From assembly GCF_020982545.1 (NCBI RefSeq), contig NZ_JAJKLK010000005.1:347152-411151 (forward strand): a stretch of DNA of 64,000 nucleotides, read 5' to 3'. The notes beneath the pieces were generated by a model that was given only the letters and a program-made list of their open reading frames with translations, ran no database searches and was not told the DNA's origin. Source of the stretch: Streptomyces sp. MNU76 (GTDB taxonomy: Bacteria > Actinomycetota > Actinomycetes > Streptomycetales > Streptomycetaceae). Both the position numbers and the translations under genes were made by a program. The stretch's first letter is position 1, and each line of letters opens with the position of its first letter. Shown one piece after another: positions 1 to 12,990 of this stretch.

Positions 1-927
1 TGGCTGCTCTTCGAGGAGGAGTACTACGCGGCGGGCGCTCCGGGCCGGGTCGGCCAGAACGGCGTCAACCTCCTCGCCCCGACCCTCTTCGACCACGGCA
101 CCGAGGAGCAACGGGCGCGCGTGCTGCCCCCGATGGCCTCCGGCGAGGTGGTGTGGGCCCAGGCCTGGTCGGAGCCCGGGGCCGGGTCCGATCTGGCCTC
201 GCTCACCTCCCGGGCCGTGCGCGCGGACGGGGGCTGGCTGCTGAACGGGCAGAAGACCTGGTCGTCACGGGCGGCGTTCGCGGACCGGGCGTTCGGCCTG
301 TTCCGCATCGAGCCCGGCACCGACCGGCCCCACCAGGGGCTCACGTATCTCATGTTCGACCTGCGCGCCCCGGGGGTGACGGTCCGCCCGATCGGCCGCC
401 TCGACGGCAGGCCCGCGTTCGCCGAGCTCTTCCTCGACGACGTGTTCGTGCCGGACGAGGACGTCATCGGCGAGCCCGGCCAGGGCTGGCGCATCGCGAT
501 GTCCACCGCCGGCAACGAACGCGGTCTGACGCTCCGCTCCCCGGGCCGCTTCCTGGCCTCCGCGCACCGGCTGCTCGCCCTCTGGCACGACCGGGGCAGC
601 CCGGCGTCCGCCCGCGAGGCGGTGGCCGACGCGCTGATCGGCGCCCGCGCCTACCAGTTGTTCACCCACGCTGCCGCCTCCCGCTTCGTGGAGGGCACGC
701 CGATCGGCCCCGAGGCCAGCCTGAACAAGGTCTTCTGGTCCGAGTACGACATCGCCCTGCACGAGACGGCGCTCGACCTGCTCGGCGAGGAGGGCGAGTC
801 GGCGGACACCGACTGGTCCGAGGGGTACGTCTTCTCCCTCGCCGGCCCGATCTACGCCGGTACCAACGAGATCCAACGCGACATCATCGCCGAACGCCTC
901 CTCGGCCTGCCGAAGGGCCGCCGCTGA
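1..927 (+). CDS. acyl-CoA dehydrogenase, 5' end missing
   Basis: The reading frame is open from the first base to TGA at 925-927, so the true start lies before the window. The 308 visible residues carry the family signatures: WAQAWSEPGAGSDLASL (middle beta domain, FAD and acyl-CoA contacts), an NGQKTWSS stretch, and a C-terminal helical domain ending with YAGTNEIQRDIIAERLLGLP, the usual FAD-binding C-terminus. It should oxidise an acyl-CoA to the trans-2-enoyl-CoA with FAD, passing electrons to ETF in the cytoplasm. A second dehydrogenase of the same superfamily follows 303 bases downstream on the same strand. Such pairs often act as heteromeric or successive enzymes in degradation of branched, steroid-like or aromatic side chains, but the substrate cannot be read from sequence. 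Confidence 0.93.
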   Translation, partial: WLLFEEEYYAAGAPGRVGQNGVNLLAPTLFDHGTEEQRARVLPPMASGEVVWAQAWSEPGAGSDLASLTSRAVRADGGWLLNGQKTWSSRAAFADRAFGLFRIEPGTDRPHQGLTYLMFDLRAPGVTVRPIGRLDGRPAFAELFLDDVFVPDEDVIGEPGQGWRIAMSTAGNERGLTLRSPGRFLASAHRLLALWHDRGSPASAREAVADALIGARAYQLFTHAAASRFVEGTPIGPEASLNKVFWSEYDIALHETALDLLGEEGESADTDWSEGYVFSLAGPIYAGTNEIQRDIIAERLLGLPKGRR

Positions 928-1230
928 TGCGCGGAGCGCGCCTGAATGGCCGCCCCCGACATGTGGCCTCGACTGCGAGGGCCGTCCGCCGAGCGGTGGT
1001 CGCCGCCCGCAGGCCACCGCCGACGCGCGGCACCGACCTCAAGGGCCTCCGCCGAGGCGTGGCCCCCGATCGCAGGGCCCCGCCCCGCAGGGCCGCACCC
1101 CGACGCACGGCCTCGGCCTTCAAAGGCCTCAACTGACGTGTGACTCCCTCCCGAAGGCCACCGCCGACGCGCGGTCCCGACCCCAAGGGCCTCAGCTGAC
1201 GCGGGCCCCCGCCCGAAAGGCCGTCACCGG
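928..1230. repeat. intergenic region with imperfect 38-bp direct repeat
   Basis: This 303-base gap between the two acyl-CoA dehydrogenase genes holds no convincing gene. It contains a direct repeat: 1012-1049 and 1156-1193 match at 35 of 38 positions (both begin GGCCACCGCCGACGCGCGG and end CAAGGGCCTC). Shorter degenerate copies of the AAGGGCCTC and GGCCxxCGCCGA words are scattered between them. The short open frames across it are low-complexity Arg/Pro/Ala and are rejected as genes. Confidence 0.6.
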
Positions 1231-2205
1231 ATGCGTTTCCTCCTGGACACCGAACAGCGGGCGTTCGCCGAGTCGCTGGACGCCATGTTGTCGGCCGCCG
1301 GCACGCCCGCCGTCGTACGGGCCTGGGGGCGCGGGGAGCACAAGGCGGGGCGTGCGGTGTGGGCGCGCCTCGGGGACGCGGGCGTGTTCGCGCTGGCGGC
1401 ACCGGAGGAGTACGAGGGGGTGGGCCCGCTCCCCGTCGAACTGGCCGTCGCCTTCGTGGAGTTGGGTCGGCACGCGGTTCCGGGCCCGCTCGTGGAGACG
1501 GTGACGGCGACGGTGCTCCTGGCGGGCCTGGGCGACCCGGGCCCGGCCAAGCGCCTGCTCCCGGCGCTGGTGTCGGGCGAGGCGATGGCCACGGTGGCGC
1601 CGGCGCCGGGATCGTACGCGCTGGACGGGGACACGGCGACGACCCGCCTGACCCTCGCCCCGGAGACGGGCGAACTGCGCCTCGCCCCCGGCCACGGCCC
1701 CGTGCGCCACTCCCTGGACCCGGCCCGCCGCCTGACCCCGCTCTCCACCGGCGGCGACCTCCTCGCCGCCGACCCGTCCCTGCTCGCCCACGCCCTCGTC
1801 TGGGCGCGTCTCGCGGTCGCCGCGCAGGCGCTCGGCGTCGGTCTGGCGCTGCTCGACAGGACGGTGGCATACGTCAAGCAGCGCACCCAGTTCGGTGTGC
1901 CCGTGGGGTCGTTCCAGGCGGTGAAGCACCGGCTGGCGGACGCCAAGGTGGCCCTGGAGTTCGCGCGGCCGCTGGTCTTCGGGGCGGCGGTCACCCTGGA
2001 CCCGGCGGACGCGGCGGCGGCCAAGGTGACGGCGTGCGAGGCGGCGTACGCGACGGCGCGCACGGCGCTCCAGGCGCACGGCGCGATCGGTTACACGGCG
2101 GAGTACGACCTGTCCCTCTGGCTGACCAAGGCGCGCGCGTTGCGGAGCGCGTGGGGCTCGCCCGACGAATGCCGGGACGTGGTCCTCAGCGGTCCTCAGC
2201 AGTGA
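1231..2205 (+). CDS. acyl-CoA dehydrogenase family protein
   Basis: 324 residues, ATG start at 1231. The protein is shorter than a classical 380-residue acyl-CoA dehydrogenase and divergent in its middle domain, as in the small subunits of actinobacterial heteromeric FadE pairs. Visible features are an N-terminal helical domain (LDTEQRAFAESLDAML), the C-terminal signature YVKQRTQFGVPVGSFQAVKH around residues 210-229, and a final QAHGAIGYTAEYDLSLWL helix. It probably partners with, or works next to, the upstream dehydrogenase on the same CoA ester. The last codons lie in a perfect 10-bp tandem duplication at 2181-2200, so the native C-terminus may differ slightly. The gene ends 13 bases from the converging von Willebrand A gene. 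Confidence 0.88.
   Translation: MRFLLDTEQRAFAESLDAMLSAAGTPAVVRAWGRGEHKAGRAVWARLGDAGVFALAAPEEYEGVGPLPVELAVAFVELGRHAVPGPLVETVTATVLLAGLGDPGPAKRLLPALVSGEAMATVAPAPGSYALDGDTATTRLTLAPETGELRLAPGHGPVRHSLDPARRLTPLSTGGDLLAADPSLLAHALVWARLAVAAQALGVGLALLDRTVAYVKQRTQFGVPVGSFQAVKHRLADAKVALEFARPLVFGAAVTLDPADAAAAKVTACEAAYATARTALQAHGAIGYTAEYDLSLWLTKARALRSAWGSPDECRDVVLSGPQQ
2181..2200. repeat. 10-bp tandem duplication at the end of a gene
   Basis: GGTCCTCAGC occurs twice in direct succession immediately before the TGA of the second acyl-CoA dehydrogenase. Removing one copy would carry the frame past this stop, so the duplication sets the present C-terminus. Confidence 0.8.
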
Positions 2206-2218
2206 TGGCTGCCCGGGA

Positions 2219-2938
2219 CTACGGGATGATTCCCTGCGCCCGCGCCGCCGTCAGCCAGCTGGGAAACTCGCCCAGCAGTCGGTCGTACAACTCCGCGTCG
2301 GACACGGACCCCGGATCCGAACCGGCATGGAAGAAACCGGCGTTGTCGACGACCCGCTTCCCCGGCACCGCCAACTCGTCCAGTCGGTGCAGGAAGTCGA
2401 ACTGCTTGCTGTCGGGGTCGCCGAAGCCGATGAACTGCCAGAACAAGGGGAGACGAGCGGCCTTGCAGACGTACTTCTCGGCGGCGAGCCGGCTGGTCGG
2501 CCCGCCGTCGGTCTGGAACACCACGAAGGCCGGGTCGCTCCCGCCGCAGTCGAGATGGTGGTCGATGACGGCGTCCATGGCCACATGGTAGTTGGTCTTC
2601 CCCATGTGTCCGAGCCCGGTCACGATCCGCTCGACGCGGCCGTGGTGACCGGTGAGGTCGATCTCCGTGACCGCGTCGACCCCGGTGGAGAAGAAGAAGA
2701 CCGGCACGCTCCCGTCGTCGTCGAGCTGCGCCGACAGCCCGAGCACCCGATCGGCGAGCGCCTGCACGCTGCCGTCCTTGTAGTACGGCCGCATGGAGCC
2801 GCTGTGGTCGACCACGAGGTAGACGGCGGCGCGCTGCCCCCGCAGACCGTGTCGGTCGAGGGAGGCCCCGGCGGCCTTGTACAGATCCACCAGGGCGGGG
2901 GCGGTCTCCTGCATCTTGCTGAGGCTGATGGCGGGCAT
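2219..2938 (-). CDS. von Willebrand factor A domain protein (TerF/TerY-like)
   Basis: 239 residues from ATG at 2938. This start is chosen because GGGAGG lies 6 bases upstream and the protein then begins MPAISLSKM, like homologues. A longer frame upstream runs into a palindromic repeat and is rejected. The MIDAS metal site is visible: DHSGS at residues 44-48, a Thr in GKTNYH and an Asp in QTDGG. The family (VWA domain proteins of the tellurium-resistance and stress type) binds Mg or Ca and mediates protein-protein contacts in the cytoplasm; the partner is unknown. There is no signal peptide or transmembrane segment. No ter genes lie nearby. The start is only about 40 bases from a MITE-like palindrome that may affect its promoter. 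Confidence 0.85.
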   Translation of the reverse strand: MPAISLSKMQETAPALVDLYKAAGASLDRHGLRGQRAAVYLVVDHSGSMRPYYKDGSVQALADRVLGLSAQLDDDGSVPVFFFSTGVDAVTEIDLTGHHGRVERIVTGLGHMGKTNYHVAMDAVIDHHLDCGGSDPAFVVFQTDGGPTSRLAAEKYVCKAARLPLFWQFIGFGDPDSKQFDFLHRLDELAVPGKRVVDNAGFFHAGSDPGSVSDAELYDRLLGEFPSWLTAARAQGIIP

Positions 2939-2979
2939 GAGGGGCCTCCCGGCACTGGAGCGCGACGAAGACTCCGAGG

Positions 2980-3148
2980 CTAGGGGGTGTTTCGAAAGTC
3001 CCGCACAGCACCCACGGCGCCCGGCACGCACTCTCGCCGCACCGGCCGAAACCCCAAGTACGTCCAGTACGAGGGCTTTCGTCCGGCACGCCGAGAGCAC
3101 GCACCGGACACCGCGGGCACCGCACAGGACTTTCGAAACACCCCCTAG
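2980..3148. repeat. MITE-like long palindromic element
   Basis: The two ends are perfect inverted copies (2980-3001 and 3127-3148): each is CTAG followed by GGGGTGTTTCGAAAGTCC or its complement. The inside continues as an imperfect palindrome (for example the CTCTCG and CGAAA words near 3030-3052 are mirrored near 3079-3106) around a GTACGTCCAGTAC centre near 3058-3070. The element is 169 bases, has no coding capacity and ends in CTAG on both sides, as expected for a small non-autonomous element with a 4-bp target duplication, or for a REP-like extragenic palindrome. It lies directly upstream of the VWA gene, and the IS element starts at its right-hand CTAG. Confidence 0.75.
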
Positions 3149-4577
3149 TAGGGCTCCGTTAGGTTGCTCTGGCTCTTGGGTTCTGGCTGGTGGTGGATGT
3201 TCTGGGCAGCGGGCGGTGGCAGGTGGTGCAGGTGCCGGTCCAGCAGTTCAGCAGGTCCTGGATGGCGTCGAGGATCTGGTAGAGGGTGAGTCCGCTGTAT
3301 CGGCTTTTGGGGACAGGCGCTGTTCGGTGAGGAAGGCGTGGGCGGCGGTGACCAGGGTGACGTGGTGGTGCCAGCCGTTCCAGGAGCGGCCCTCGAAGTG
3401 GTCCAGGCCGAGGCCGTGCTTGAGTTCCCGGTAATCGTGCTCGATGCGCCAGCGGATCTTGGACAGGCGGACCAGTTCGGTGATCGGTGTGTCGGCGGGC
3501 AGGTTGGACAGCCAGTAGTCGGTGGGTGCTTCGGCGTCCTGGGGCCATTCGACCAGCAGCGTCACCTCGGGCAGGACACCGTCCCAGTGGCCGTGCTCGG
3601 CAGTGGCGGCGGCTTGGGCCAGACGGCGGGCCCTCACCCCGGCCTACCGCACCCGCAGCGCCAGAAAGCGTGAGTGCATCGGCCCGCGGGAGCCTTCACG
3701 CCAGGTCACCTCGGTGAACGCCTGCCGTCCGTGCTCCTGAGCCAGCGCTGCCACCGAGGACGGCTTGTCCCGGTAGCGGGGCTGCGGCCTGCGACCGTTC
3801 CCGGACCAGGCCGGGGCGGTGGGCCGCACGTCGTGCGGGTGGACCGTCACGTCCGAACGGACCGCCACGACATAGCCGATGCCCCGCTCGCTCAGACCGT
3901 CGCGGAAGTCGGCGTTCTGCCCGTAGCCGGCGTCGGCCACCACCACCGGCGGCACCAGACCCCACCCGGCCAGCTCATCGAGGATGTCCAGGGCCAGACG
4001 CCACTTCTCCCGGTGCCCGACCTCCTGCGGTATCCCGGTCTTCTGCCGCCGCACCGCATCGTCCGCCCACTCCTCGGGCACGAACAGCCGCCACTGCAGC
4101 GGACAGGACGCCGTGTCGGAGACCGCGTGCACACTCACCGCGACCTGGCAGTTGGCCCGCTTGCCCAGCGCCCCGCAGTACTGGCGCGCGACCGCCACCG
4201 ACATCTTCCCGTCCTTGGGGAACGACACGTCATCGACCGCCCACGCCTCCGGGCCGATTCTCGGCACCATCCGCTGGGCGATCCGCCGCCGCACCGGCAC
4301 CGGATCCCACGTCGACTGGTTCACGAACTGCTGCAGGTTCTGCTCGTTGCCGTCCGGCAGCCGTTCCGCCATCGGCTGGATCGACTTCCGCCGTCCGTCC
4401 AGCATCAGTCCCCGCAGGTAGCAGTCGCCCTTCGCCCGCTGATCCTTACGCGGCACCGACGCGAACACGTCAGCCACGAATAACGCCAACGTCGCCCGAG
4501 CACGGTTCACTTCATGTGCGTCCACACCTTCAGCGTTCCCCCAAACAGGACCGACAGACAGACGTAACGGAGCCCTA
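3149..4577 (-). mobile_element. IS701-family insertion sequence, about 1.43 kb
   Basis: The ends are inverted repeats: TAGGGCTCCGTTA at 3149-3161 and its exact complement at 4565-4577, with partial similarity continuing inwards. The element is flanked by CTAG at 3145-3148 and 4578-4581. A 4-bp duplication at a YTAR-like site is typical of IS701-type elements. It carries one transposase gene on the minus strand, now broken. The left CTAG is also the terminal CTAG of the palindromic element, so the IS inserted at the edge of that repeat. Confidence 0.85.
3159..4525 (-). pseudogene. IS701-type DDE transposase, interrupted
   Basis: Reading starts at ATG 4525 (MDAHEVNRARATL). The first 293 residues hold the first two catalytic acidic residues of the DDE domain (WAVDDVSFPK and VVADAGYG). 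An in-frame TAG at 3646-3644 then interrupts the gene after ALRVR. The same frame continues with the rest of the catalytic core, including the glutamate region RWRIEHDYRELKHGLGLDHFEG. Near 3309-3312 the frame shifts at a run of four C (minus strand), after which YSGLTLYQILDAIQDLL and the C-terminal CTTCHRPLP tail are read in another frame to 3159. The frame break matches the one-base C deletions seen elsewhere in this window. The TAG does not, and is probably a genuine inactivating mutation. Confidence 0.85.
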
Positions 4578-4679
4578 CTAGGGCACTCCCCCGCAGCGCG
4601 CTCCCGCCCAGGTTCGCTATTTTGTTCGCCGCCGTCCTCACCGGCTCGTCATCAGCCCCGCACCCACAAGGAGCCGGCC

Positions 4680-5609
4680 GTGGAACCCGAGTCCTCGTCG
4701 TCGTCCGAGCCCGCCGTCACCACCTGCTACCGCCACCCGAACGTGGAGTCCTACGTCCGCTGCACCCGCTGCGAGCGGTTCATCTGCCCGGACTGCATGC
4801 GCGACGCGGCCGTGGGCCACCAGTGCCCGGAGTGCGTGAGGGAGGGCGCGAGAAGCGTCCGCCAGGCCCGCACGGCCTTCGGCGGCCGGATCTCGGCGGT
4901 CCCGCTGGTGACGTACGTCCTGATCGGCCTGAACGTCGTCGCGTACGTCGCCGAACTGCTCCGCCCGTCGATCGTCGACGACTTCGCGATGCTGGGCCGG
5001 GGCCTCACCGGCCCGGACGGTCTGCGCTACGTCTGGCAGAGCGCCTACCCGGGCGACTTCCACCTCGAAGGCGTGATCGACGGCGAGTGGTACCGCCTCC
5101 TCACCGGCGCCTTCCTCCACATCCCGCCCACCGAGGGCACGTTCGGCATCCTCCACATCGTGATGAACATGGTCACCCTGTGGAACGTGGGCCGGGTGGT
5201 GGAGGCACAGCTGGGCCGCGCCCGCTATCTGAGCCTGTACCTCCTCTCCGCCCTCGGCGGCTCCGTCCTGGTCCTCCTCCTGGCTCCCGACAGCAGCACG
5301 GTCGGCGCCTCCGGCGCGATCTTCGGCGTCTGCACGGCGTACTACGTCCTGGCCCGCCGCCTCGGCGCCGACCCGGCGGGCATCAACCGCTTCATGGCGG
5401 GTCTGCTGATCTGGCTGGTCATCTCGGCCGTCGTGACGTCCTGGCAGGGCCACCTCGGCGGCCTCCTCACAGGCGGCCTGACCGCCCTGGCCTTCGCGTA
5501 CGCACCGAGGGACCGACGACGGGTGCTGGTACAGGCGGGGGCGTGCGTAGGGGTACTGGCGCTGTTGGTGGTGCTGGCGGTGGCGAAGGTGGCGGCGATG
5601 ACGGGCTGA
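4680..5609 (+). CDS. rhomboid-family intramembrane serine protease with N-terminal zinc finger
   Basis: 309 residues, GTG start at 4680 with AAGGAG at 4668-4673. Residues about 15-55 form a B-box-like zinc-binding segment (CYRHP, CTRCERFICPDCM, HQCPEC). A rhomboid domain of six or more membrane helices follows. The catalytic serine is Ser211 in GASGAIFG and the likely partner histidine is His258 in WQGHLGG. HIVMNMVTLWNVG is the conserved loop and helix that helps form the oxyanion site. It should cleave membrane-spanning substrates within the lipid bilayer; the natural substrate is unknown. The gene lies just right of the IS element, so its upstream region (4578-4679) may have been separated from its original context. 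A strong hairpin follows at 5630-5679. Confidence 0.92.
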   Translation: MEPESSSSSEPAVTTCYRHPNVESYVRCTRCERFICPDCMRDAAVGHQCPECVREGARSVRQARTAFGGRISAVPLVTYVLIGLNVVAYVAELLRPSIVDDFAMLGRGLTGPDGLRYVWQSAYPGDFHLEGVIDGEWYRLLTGAFLHIPPTEGTFGILHIVMNMVTLWNVGRVVEAQLGRARYLSLYLLSALGGSVLVLLLAPDSSTVGASGAIFGVCTAYYVLARRLGADPAGINRFMAGLLIWLVISAVVTSWQGHLGGLLTGGLTALAFAYAPRDRRRVLVQAGACVGVLALLVVLAVAKVAAMTG

Positions 5610-5629
5610 GGCCCTCACCTGGGACATGC

Positions 5630-5679
5630 GACGGCGCCTGCCCGGTAGTCCGGTCGGGGACTGGTGGGCAGGCGCCGTC
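5630..5679. terminator. bidirectional terminator between rhomboid gene and gltD
   Basis: A perfect 14-bp stem (GACGGCGCCTGCCC at 5630-5643 with its complement at 5666-5679) encloses a loop that can pair further (AGTCC with GGACT). It lies between two converging genes and can stop transcription from both sides. Confidence 0.8.
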
Positions 5680-5716
5680 TGTGTTCCGTACGCCGTTGTA
5701 CGGGACGTCTGTTGAT

Positions 5717-5790
5717 CCGGTGGATCAGTGACCCGGTGGATCAGTGACCGGCGGGGCAGGACCCGGCAGGTCAGGAACCCGGTGGATCAG
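5717..5790. repeat. 16-bp tandem repeat before the gltD stop
   Basis: CCGGTGGATCAGTGAC occurs twice head to tail (5717-5748). A third partial copy, CCGGTGGATCAG, lies at 5779-5790 and overlaps the gltD stop codon at 5787-5789. Purpose unknown; it may have arisen by slippage. Confidence 0.75.
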
Positions 5791-7239
5791 ACCATCAGCG
5801 AGCGGTCCGTCGGGCGGATCGGGGCCGGCAGGTCGCTCGCGCCCGTGAGGAAGCGGTCGCAGCCGCGGGCGGCCGAGCGGCCCTCGGCGATCGCCCAGAC
5901 GATGAGGGACTGACCGCGCCCCGCGTCGCCCGCCACGAACACACCCGGCACGTTCGTCTGGAAGTCGGCGTCACGCGCGATGTTGCCGCGCTCGTCGAGG
6001 TCCAGGCCGAACTGGTCCACGAGACCGTTCTCGCGGTCCGTGCCGGTGAAGCCCATCGCCAGCGTCACCAGCTGGGCGGGGATCTTCCGCTCCGTGCCCG
6101 GCTTCTGTGTCAGCTTGCCGTCGACGAACTCGACCTCGACGAGGTGCAGCCACTGGACGTTGCCGTCCTCGTCGCCCTCGAAGTGGGTGGTGGAGACGGA
6201 GTAGACCCGCTCGCCGCCCTCCTCGTGCGCGGAGGTGACCTTGTACAGCATCGGGAAGGTCGGCCACGGCTGGTTCGGGGCACGGTCCTCGCCCGGCTTC
6301 GGCATGATCTCCAGCTGTGTGACCGAGGCCGCGCCCTGGCGGTGGGCGGTGCCCACGCAGTCCGCGCCGGTGTCGCCACCGCCGATGACGACGACGTGCT
6401 TGCCCTCGGCCGTGATGGGGGGCGCCACGAAGTCGCCCTCCTGCACCTTGTTGGCCAGCGGCAGGTACTCCATCGCCTGGTGGATGCCGTTCAGCTCGCG
6501 GCCGGGGACCGGCAGGTCACGGGCGGTGGTGGCGCCCGCGGCGATGACGACGGCGTCGTACCGCTTCTTCAGGTCCGTCGCCTTGAGGTCGCGGCCGATC
6601 TCGATGCCCGTCCGGAAGCGGGTGCCCTCCGCGCGCATCTGCTCGATACGGCGGTTGATGTGCCGCTTCTCCATCTTGAACTCGGGGATGCCGTAGCGGA
6701 GGAGGCCTCCGACGCGGTCCGCGCGCTCGTAGACGGCGACGGTGTGACCGGCCCGGGTCAGCTGCTGGGCGGCGGCCAGGCCCGCCGGGCCCGAGCCGAT
6801 GACCGCGACCGTCTTGCCGGAGAGGCGCTCCGGGGCCTGGGGCGCGACGTCGCCGCCGTCCCACGCCTTGTCGATGATCGAGACCTCGACGTTCTTGATG
6901 GTGACGGCCGGCTGGTTGATGCCGAGCACGCACGCCGACTCGCAAGGAGCGGGGCACAGGCGGCCCGTGAACTCCGGGAAGTTGTTGGTGGCGTGCAGGC
7001 GCTCGGAGGCGGCCGCCCAGTCCTCGCGGTAGGCGTAGTCGTTCCACTCGGGGATGAGGTTCCCGAGGGGACAGCCGTTGTGGCAGAACGGGATGCCGCA
7101 GTCCATGCAGCGGGACGCCTGCTTCGAGATGATCGGGAGCAGGGAACCGGGGACGTAGACCTCGTTCCAGTCCTTCAGCCGTACGTCGACGGGGCGGGAC
7201 TTGGCGACCTCGCGCCCGTGGTTGAGGAAGCCCTTCGGG

Positions 7240-7247
<8 letters not shown>
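5787..7247 (-). CDS. gltD: glutamate synthase (NADPH) small subunit
   Basis: 486 residues, ATG at 7247, overlapping the last 8 bases of gltB. The protein takes electrons from NADPH through FAD and two [4Fe-4S] clusters to the large subunit, which makes two glutamates from glutamine and 2-oxoglutarate. The N-terminal cluster cysteines are visible at residues 47, 50, 55 and 59 ([13 protein letters not shown]), with a second group in [12 protein letters not shown]. The FAD fold is [19 protein letters not shown] and the NADPH fold is [14 protein letters not shown]. The C-terminal FAD motif is [22 protein letters not shown]. Length matches the family. The overlap implies translational coupling with gltB. 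Confidence 0.97.
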
Positions 7248-11841
<4,594 letters not shown>

Positions 11842-11876
11842 CGGCTCTCCCGTCGTCGTCATCTGGCTGGGGGTCC

Positions 11877-11904
11877 CTCCCAGGCCCTTCAGGCTCTGGG
11901 GGAG
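11877..11904 (-). promoter_or_regulatory. hairpin in gltB 5' leader
   Basis: CTCCCAG at 11877-11883 can pair with CTGGGGGAG at 11896-11904. It lies between the candidate promoter and the gltB ribosome-binding site. It could be a weak attenuator or only a structured leader; there is no following T-run on the coding strand. Confidence 0.35.
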
Positions 11905-11934
11905 CGATTGCCGAGGGACGACGCTGGCCCTCTG

Positions 11935-11990
11935 CGTAAGGTGCAAAATTTCGTGCAGGTTACATGATGGAACGATTCTCGGGAAGCGGA
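11935..11990 (-). promoter_or_regulatory. candidate gltB promoter with TGCA palindrome operator
   Basis: The gap 11842-12261 upstream of gltB has no gene. On the minus strand TTCCCG is followed after 17 bases by TAACCT (complement of 11957-11962), a plausible -35/-10 pair. Immediately downstream is TGCACGAAATTTTGCA (complement of 11942-11957), an A/T-rich dyad with TGCA ends that stands out in this GC-rich DNA. Its position next to the -10 suits a repressor or activator site controlling gltBD. The regulator is unknown. A 9-bp tandem repeat, CAGATGCTT twice at 12132-12149, lies further upstream. The rest, up to the end of the transporter gene, shows nothing recognisable. Confidence 0.4.
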
Positions 11991-12261
11991 TACTTCGTCC
12001 CACCATGCGGACGCCACGGCGCGGAGGGGGTGGCCGCACACGGTGGCGTGATCGAACGCGATCAAGGGGGAGCCGACCGGACAGATCCTTGTCGGTCGAC
12101 CGGGGCGCAGGAGGCGTCGTCGCCCACTACTCAGATGCTTCAGATGCTTGACGGGCGTCATTGCCCGCGGCGCTTACGGCTCATGCCCAGCGGTTAAGCA
12201 TTCGAAACCGCGTGGTAACGACTATTTATGCGGTCCCGCGCATACGTAGCCATCTGATCCA

Positions 12262-12990
12262 TCATACGGCCGCACCGAACAGGCTGCCCAGGGCGTACGT
12301 CACACCCGCCGCCGCACCCCCGAGGGCCAGCTGCCGCAGCCCGCTGAACCACCAGGTTCTGGCCGTCACCCTGGCCACCAAGGCACCGCACCCGAAGAGC
12401 CCGACGAGTGCCACCAGCACGGCGGGCCACAGCGCGCCCGCCCCGAGGAGATAGGGCAGTACGGGCAGCAGGGCACCCAGCGCGAAGGAGCCGAAACTCG
12501 ACACGGCGGCCACGACGGGCGAGGGCAGATCGCCGGGATCGATCCCCAGCTCCTCGCGCGCGTGGATCTCCAGCGCCTGCTCGGGATCGTGCGACAGCTG
12601 CCGCGCCACCTCCCGGGCGAGTGCGGCCTCGACGCCACGACTCTCGTAGAGCGCGGCGAGCTCCTTCTCCTCGTCCTTGGGGTGCTTGCGCAACTCCCTC
12701 CGCTCGACGTCGAGTTCGGCCTGGACGAGTTCCCGCTGCGAGGCCACGGAGGTGTACTCGCCCGCGGCCATGGAGAAGGCCCCGGCGGCGAGCCCCGCGA
12801 GCCCCGCAACGACGACCGCCTCCCGCCCGGCCGTTCCGCCGGCGACACCGGTCATCAGCGCCAGGTTGGACACGAGCCCGTCCATCGCCCCGAACACGGC
12901 GGGCCGCAGCCAGCCGCCGTTCACGTCCCGATGGGTGTGGTTGTCGCGGTGCGCCTCGTGCAACGCGGCTTCGGTGTCGATGATCGCCAC
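12262..12990 (-). CDS. VIT1/CCC1 transporter family protein
   Basis: 242 residues from GTG at 12990 (purine-rich GAGGAAAGGGG upstream); a longer frame to 13047 lacks a site. The protein starts AIIDTEAALHEAHRDNHTHRD and has the family pattern: an N-terminal helix pair (AVFGAMDGLVSNLALMTGVAGG), a second helix with GAFSMAAGEYTSV, a long charged cytoplasmic segment (QAELDVERRELRKHPKDEEK), and three C-terminal membrane helices (SSFGSFALGALLPVLPYL onwards). Relatives move Fe2+ or Mn2+ by proton exchange. The Met-, Asp- and Glu-bearing motifs are present, so metal transport is likely, but the metal cannot be read from sequence. It diverges from the ADP-ribosylglycohydrolase operon. Confidence 0.88.
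   Translation of the reverse strand: MAIIDTEAALHEAHRDNHTHRDVNGGWLRPAVFGAMDGLVSNLALMTGVAGGTAGREAVVVAGLAGLAAGAFSMAAGEYTSVASQRELVQAELDVERRELRKHPKDEEKELAALYESRGVEAALAREVARQLSHDPEQALEIHAREELGIDPGDLPSPVVAAVSSFGSFALGALLPVLPYLLGAGALWPAVLVALVGLFGCGALVARVTARTWWFSGLRQLALGGAAAGVTYALGSLFGAAV

Noticed and set aside
2939..3100. Longer N-terminus for the VWA protein (start at 3100)
   Set aside because: It would translate the palindromic repeat; the ATG at 2938 has a well-spaced GGGAGG site.
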